This document shows positions 61,601-64,000 of a stretch of 64,000 nt of DNA, piece after piece. Numbering within the stretch: the first letter of the stretch is position 1; every line of letters begins with the position of its first letter. This DNA comes from Dendrobium chrysotoxum (taxonomy: Eukaryota; Streptophyta; Magnoliopsida; Asparagales; Orchidaceae). The position numbers were made by a program, and so were the translations under genes. Below the pieces are notes generated by a model. The model saw only the letters and a program-made list of their open reading frames with translations, made no database searches and was not told the DNA's origin. The stretch lies in the NCBI GenBank assembly GCA_019925795.1, contig CM034312.1:83207528-83271527 (forward strand), given 5' to 3'.

Positions 61601-63391
61601 ATGATTTTTAGAAGTTGGGACAATTAAAGGAATTATCGAAATTGCCTAATTAGGGGTATTTTGGGGGTTTTGGCCCAAATCAGCTCCAAACTGATTGGAA
61701 TCACCCCCAAAGGTCAGAAATGACCTAAGAAGGTGTTCCCAAGTGTTTGGGGAAAATCTGGGATTTTTAATAATTTTTAATGATTTAATTAAGGCAAAAA
61801 GGTGATTTTTGATTAAGGTTGAATTAAGGTCCAGATTAAGGTCCAATTAAGGGGCCCTAATTATCCAAGGTTGGGGAATGAATTTTGGAGAGTTTGAGGT
61901 ATTATGGGTATTTTTCTGATTTAAAATGGATTTATTAGATTTTTCTGAAGTTTCTAAGACTTAATTAACGGGTAAATTAGGGTTTGCTAATTAAGTATTT
62001 TAAAGAGTTCAGAAAATTCCTAGAAAATTCTGAGGAGTTTAGGATGTCACTATGTTTAAGTGTTTCAAATTTCAAGTCATTTGGAGCTATACCCTAATTC
62101 CTGGAATTTTTCTAAGTTCACTAGACGATCCTTAATTGTTGTCCTTAGGGTGTCACTACGTTATATAAGAATGAAATGAAGTAACTAACCCTTAGGCATA
62201 ATACAGAGGGTAAATACAGCAAATATAAACACACCAAACCATGTCCTTAGATCTAGGAGAGCCTAGGCTACGTGCTTGTGCAACCTACACATGCAAGGAC
62301 TACGAAAACACTAAGTAAAGAAATCTAATGAAGTGATTAGTGAATGATTGGGACACAATCATTCACTAATCCTTCTCCCACATGAATTCTGTTCACATAT
62401 AGGTCCTAGGTTTAAAATTTCATCGAAGGTGGACCTCCCAAAATTAAAGGATTTAAATAATATGTAATTTTAAAATCATCTTTAAAATACATAAATATTA
62501 TAATAATAAAATAAATTTGAAAAAATAAGATAATTGAAAATACTTCATTTCATAAGTATAGGAGATCTACCAACCACCAAGGGGGTTTTAAAATAATTTT
62601 TATTATTAAAATAATTATTTATATTAATTAAATATTATTTAAATAATTAAATAACATAGGAATACAGAAAACATCCAGAAATGACAGAATCACATACAGG
62701 GAATAATTTTAAGTTAAAATTCATATTTTTCTGAAAAGTTTAAGGTATTGTGCGTCAAAATCCGATTTAAAATGACAAAGTTATGAATTTTCGAAGTTAA
62801 ATAGGTTTAAAGGTAATTTTTAAAATAATTTAAAATAATTAATATTTGAAAATAATTAATAATTTCAAAATAAATCAGATATAATAATATCTGAATTTTA
62901 AAATAAATAGTAATAAAAAATATTGTAATAATATAAATAAATATTAATATTATCATGATACTAATATAATAATATTATTATTAAAGATAGTAATAATATT
63001 ATTAACTAAAAGAAAAAAAAAATAATATTTTAATAATATTAATAATAATCAAATGCTAACATTATAGTAATATAATCACTAACATAATAATAATATTATT
63101 AAAATAATAATATTATTATTAATTATAATATTATATTATAATAATATTAATAATAATAATGGTCAATATTATAACAACATGATAATAATATTATTATTTA
63201 TTATTATTTATAACATTAATATTATTACATGCTAATTATAATAATATACTAATATTATAATAATATAATATTATTATTATCAAAGTAATAACATTATTAC
63301 TCATTATAATATTAATATTATTATAATGCTAATAATAGTAATAACAGATTAAAATAGGTTTTAAATAATAATAATAATAATAATATAATCA

Positions 63392-63451
<60 letters not shown>

Positions 63452-63752
63452 CATAGTTAAAATAATTTAAAGTAATAACAATAATAATAATGATAATAAT
63501 AATACTAATAATAATTAAGATGATTAAAATAATTAAAATAATGATAATAATAATAATATAATAATAATAATAATTTAAAATAATCAAAGTGATTAAAATA
63601 ATAATAATAACTATAATAATAATAATAATGACAATAATAATAATAATAAGAATAATTAAAAAATATTTAAAATAATAATAATAATAATAGTAATAATAGT
63701 AATAACATAATAATGATAATAATAATAATAATTAACAACTAAAGATAATTAC

Positions 63753-63783
<31 letters not shown>

Positions 63784-64000
63784 TAATCATAATAATAATA
63801 TTATTAATATAATATTAATATTCATATAATAATAATATTATCAAAATAATAATAATGCTATTAATAATAATATTGATATAATAATATTAAATAATGCTAA
63901 ATTAATATTATAATAATATAACTATCATTATAGTAATAATAATACTATTAATATTATTATTAATATTATTATAATAATATTAAATAATATTAAATTTCAA
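58673..64000 (-). repeat. 5' LTR of the giant element (partial)
   Basis: It starts TGTGGACC and matches 29609-34936 almost base for base, with about 35 differences and one or two length changes seen by eye, mostly single substitutions. The window ends inside its AAT microsatellite, so the U3, promoter and right flank are missing. Confidence 0.92.

Larger units (their letters stand above)
29609..64000 (-). mobile_element. giant Tat/Ogre-type Ty3/gypsy retrotransposon
   Basis: The coding strand is minus. Order along it: 5' LTR (right, from 58673, cut by the window), tRNA primer site, gag with a long N-terminal region, protease, RT, RNase H, a second (archaeal-type) RNase H, integrase, a ~4.9-kb non-coding 3' region, and the 3' LTR (29609-36456). 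The second RNase H and the large size are hallmarks of the Tat lineage, which includes Ogre. Without the nested LTR the internal part is about 14.2 kb, giving a full length near 28 kb. By eye only about 35 differences separate the LTRs over 5.3 kb. Left flank (possible target copy) is CATCT at 29604-29608; the right flank is not in view. Confidence 0.9.

Overview
This window is nuclear DNA of a flowering plant, perhaps a monocot. It holds split exons with GT-AG introns, LINE, copia and gypsy retroelements, MITEs, and two very different kinds of sequence: sparse genes in AT-rich DNA on the left and about 42 kb of nested retrotransposons on the right. I cannot name the species.

Left part (1-12300). 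It carries two genes. The first, on the + strand, is the 3' half of NYC1 (chlorophyll b reductase): five exons between 2230 and 9144, with earlier exons lying left of the window. Its introns hold an LTR relic, a tandem duplication and other repeats. The second is a single-exon gene (11689-12267) for a small acidic plant protein of unknown function.

Middle part (12300-22150). There is no intact gene here. It holds a truncated LINE, a 565-bp fold-back element, a decayed LINE of about 2.7 kb inserted in a MITE, a diverged duplication, and several members of one MITE family.

Right part (22150-64000). An old gypsy-type element without coding capacity (5' LTR 23202, PBS 24775, internal tandem arrays, 3' LTR from 29402, plus an extra LTR copy at 22156) carries a 1.5-kb Mutator-like element. 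Its 3' LTR is broken at 29608 by a very large Tat/Ogre-type Ty3/gypsy element on the minus strand. That element has LTRs of about 6.85 kb (left LTR 29609-36456; right LTR begins 58673 and runs off the window), a 4.9-kb 3' non-coding region full of tandem arrays, and a gag-protease-RT-RNaseH-archaeal-type RNaseH-integrase reading frame. Its two LTRs are nearly identical over the 5.3 kb that can be compared, so it inserted recently. The gag-pol frame is broken by two in-frame stops and by a 7,988-bp solo LTR of a related family at 48208-56195, which has a perfect 5-bp target duplication.

The most interesting observations concern this nest. The target duplication (TAGGT on the coding strand) gives the solo LTR GT-AG intron geometry, so that splicing would exactly remove it. 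The LTR U3 is packed with WRKY-type TTGAC boxes. A stem-loop in the long R-U5 leader shows compensatory base-pair changes between the two LTR families. The 3' non-coding region looks like a source of new satellite repeats. I found no new multi-gene system, CRISPR array, tRNA or rRNA.
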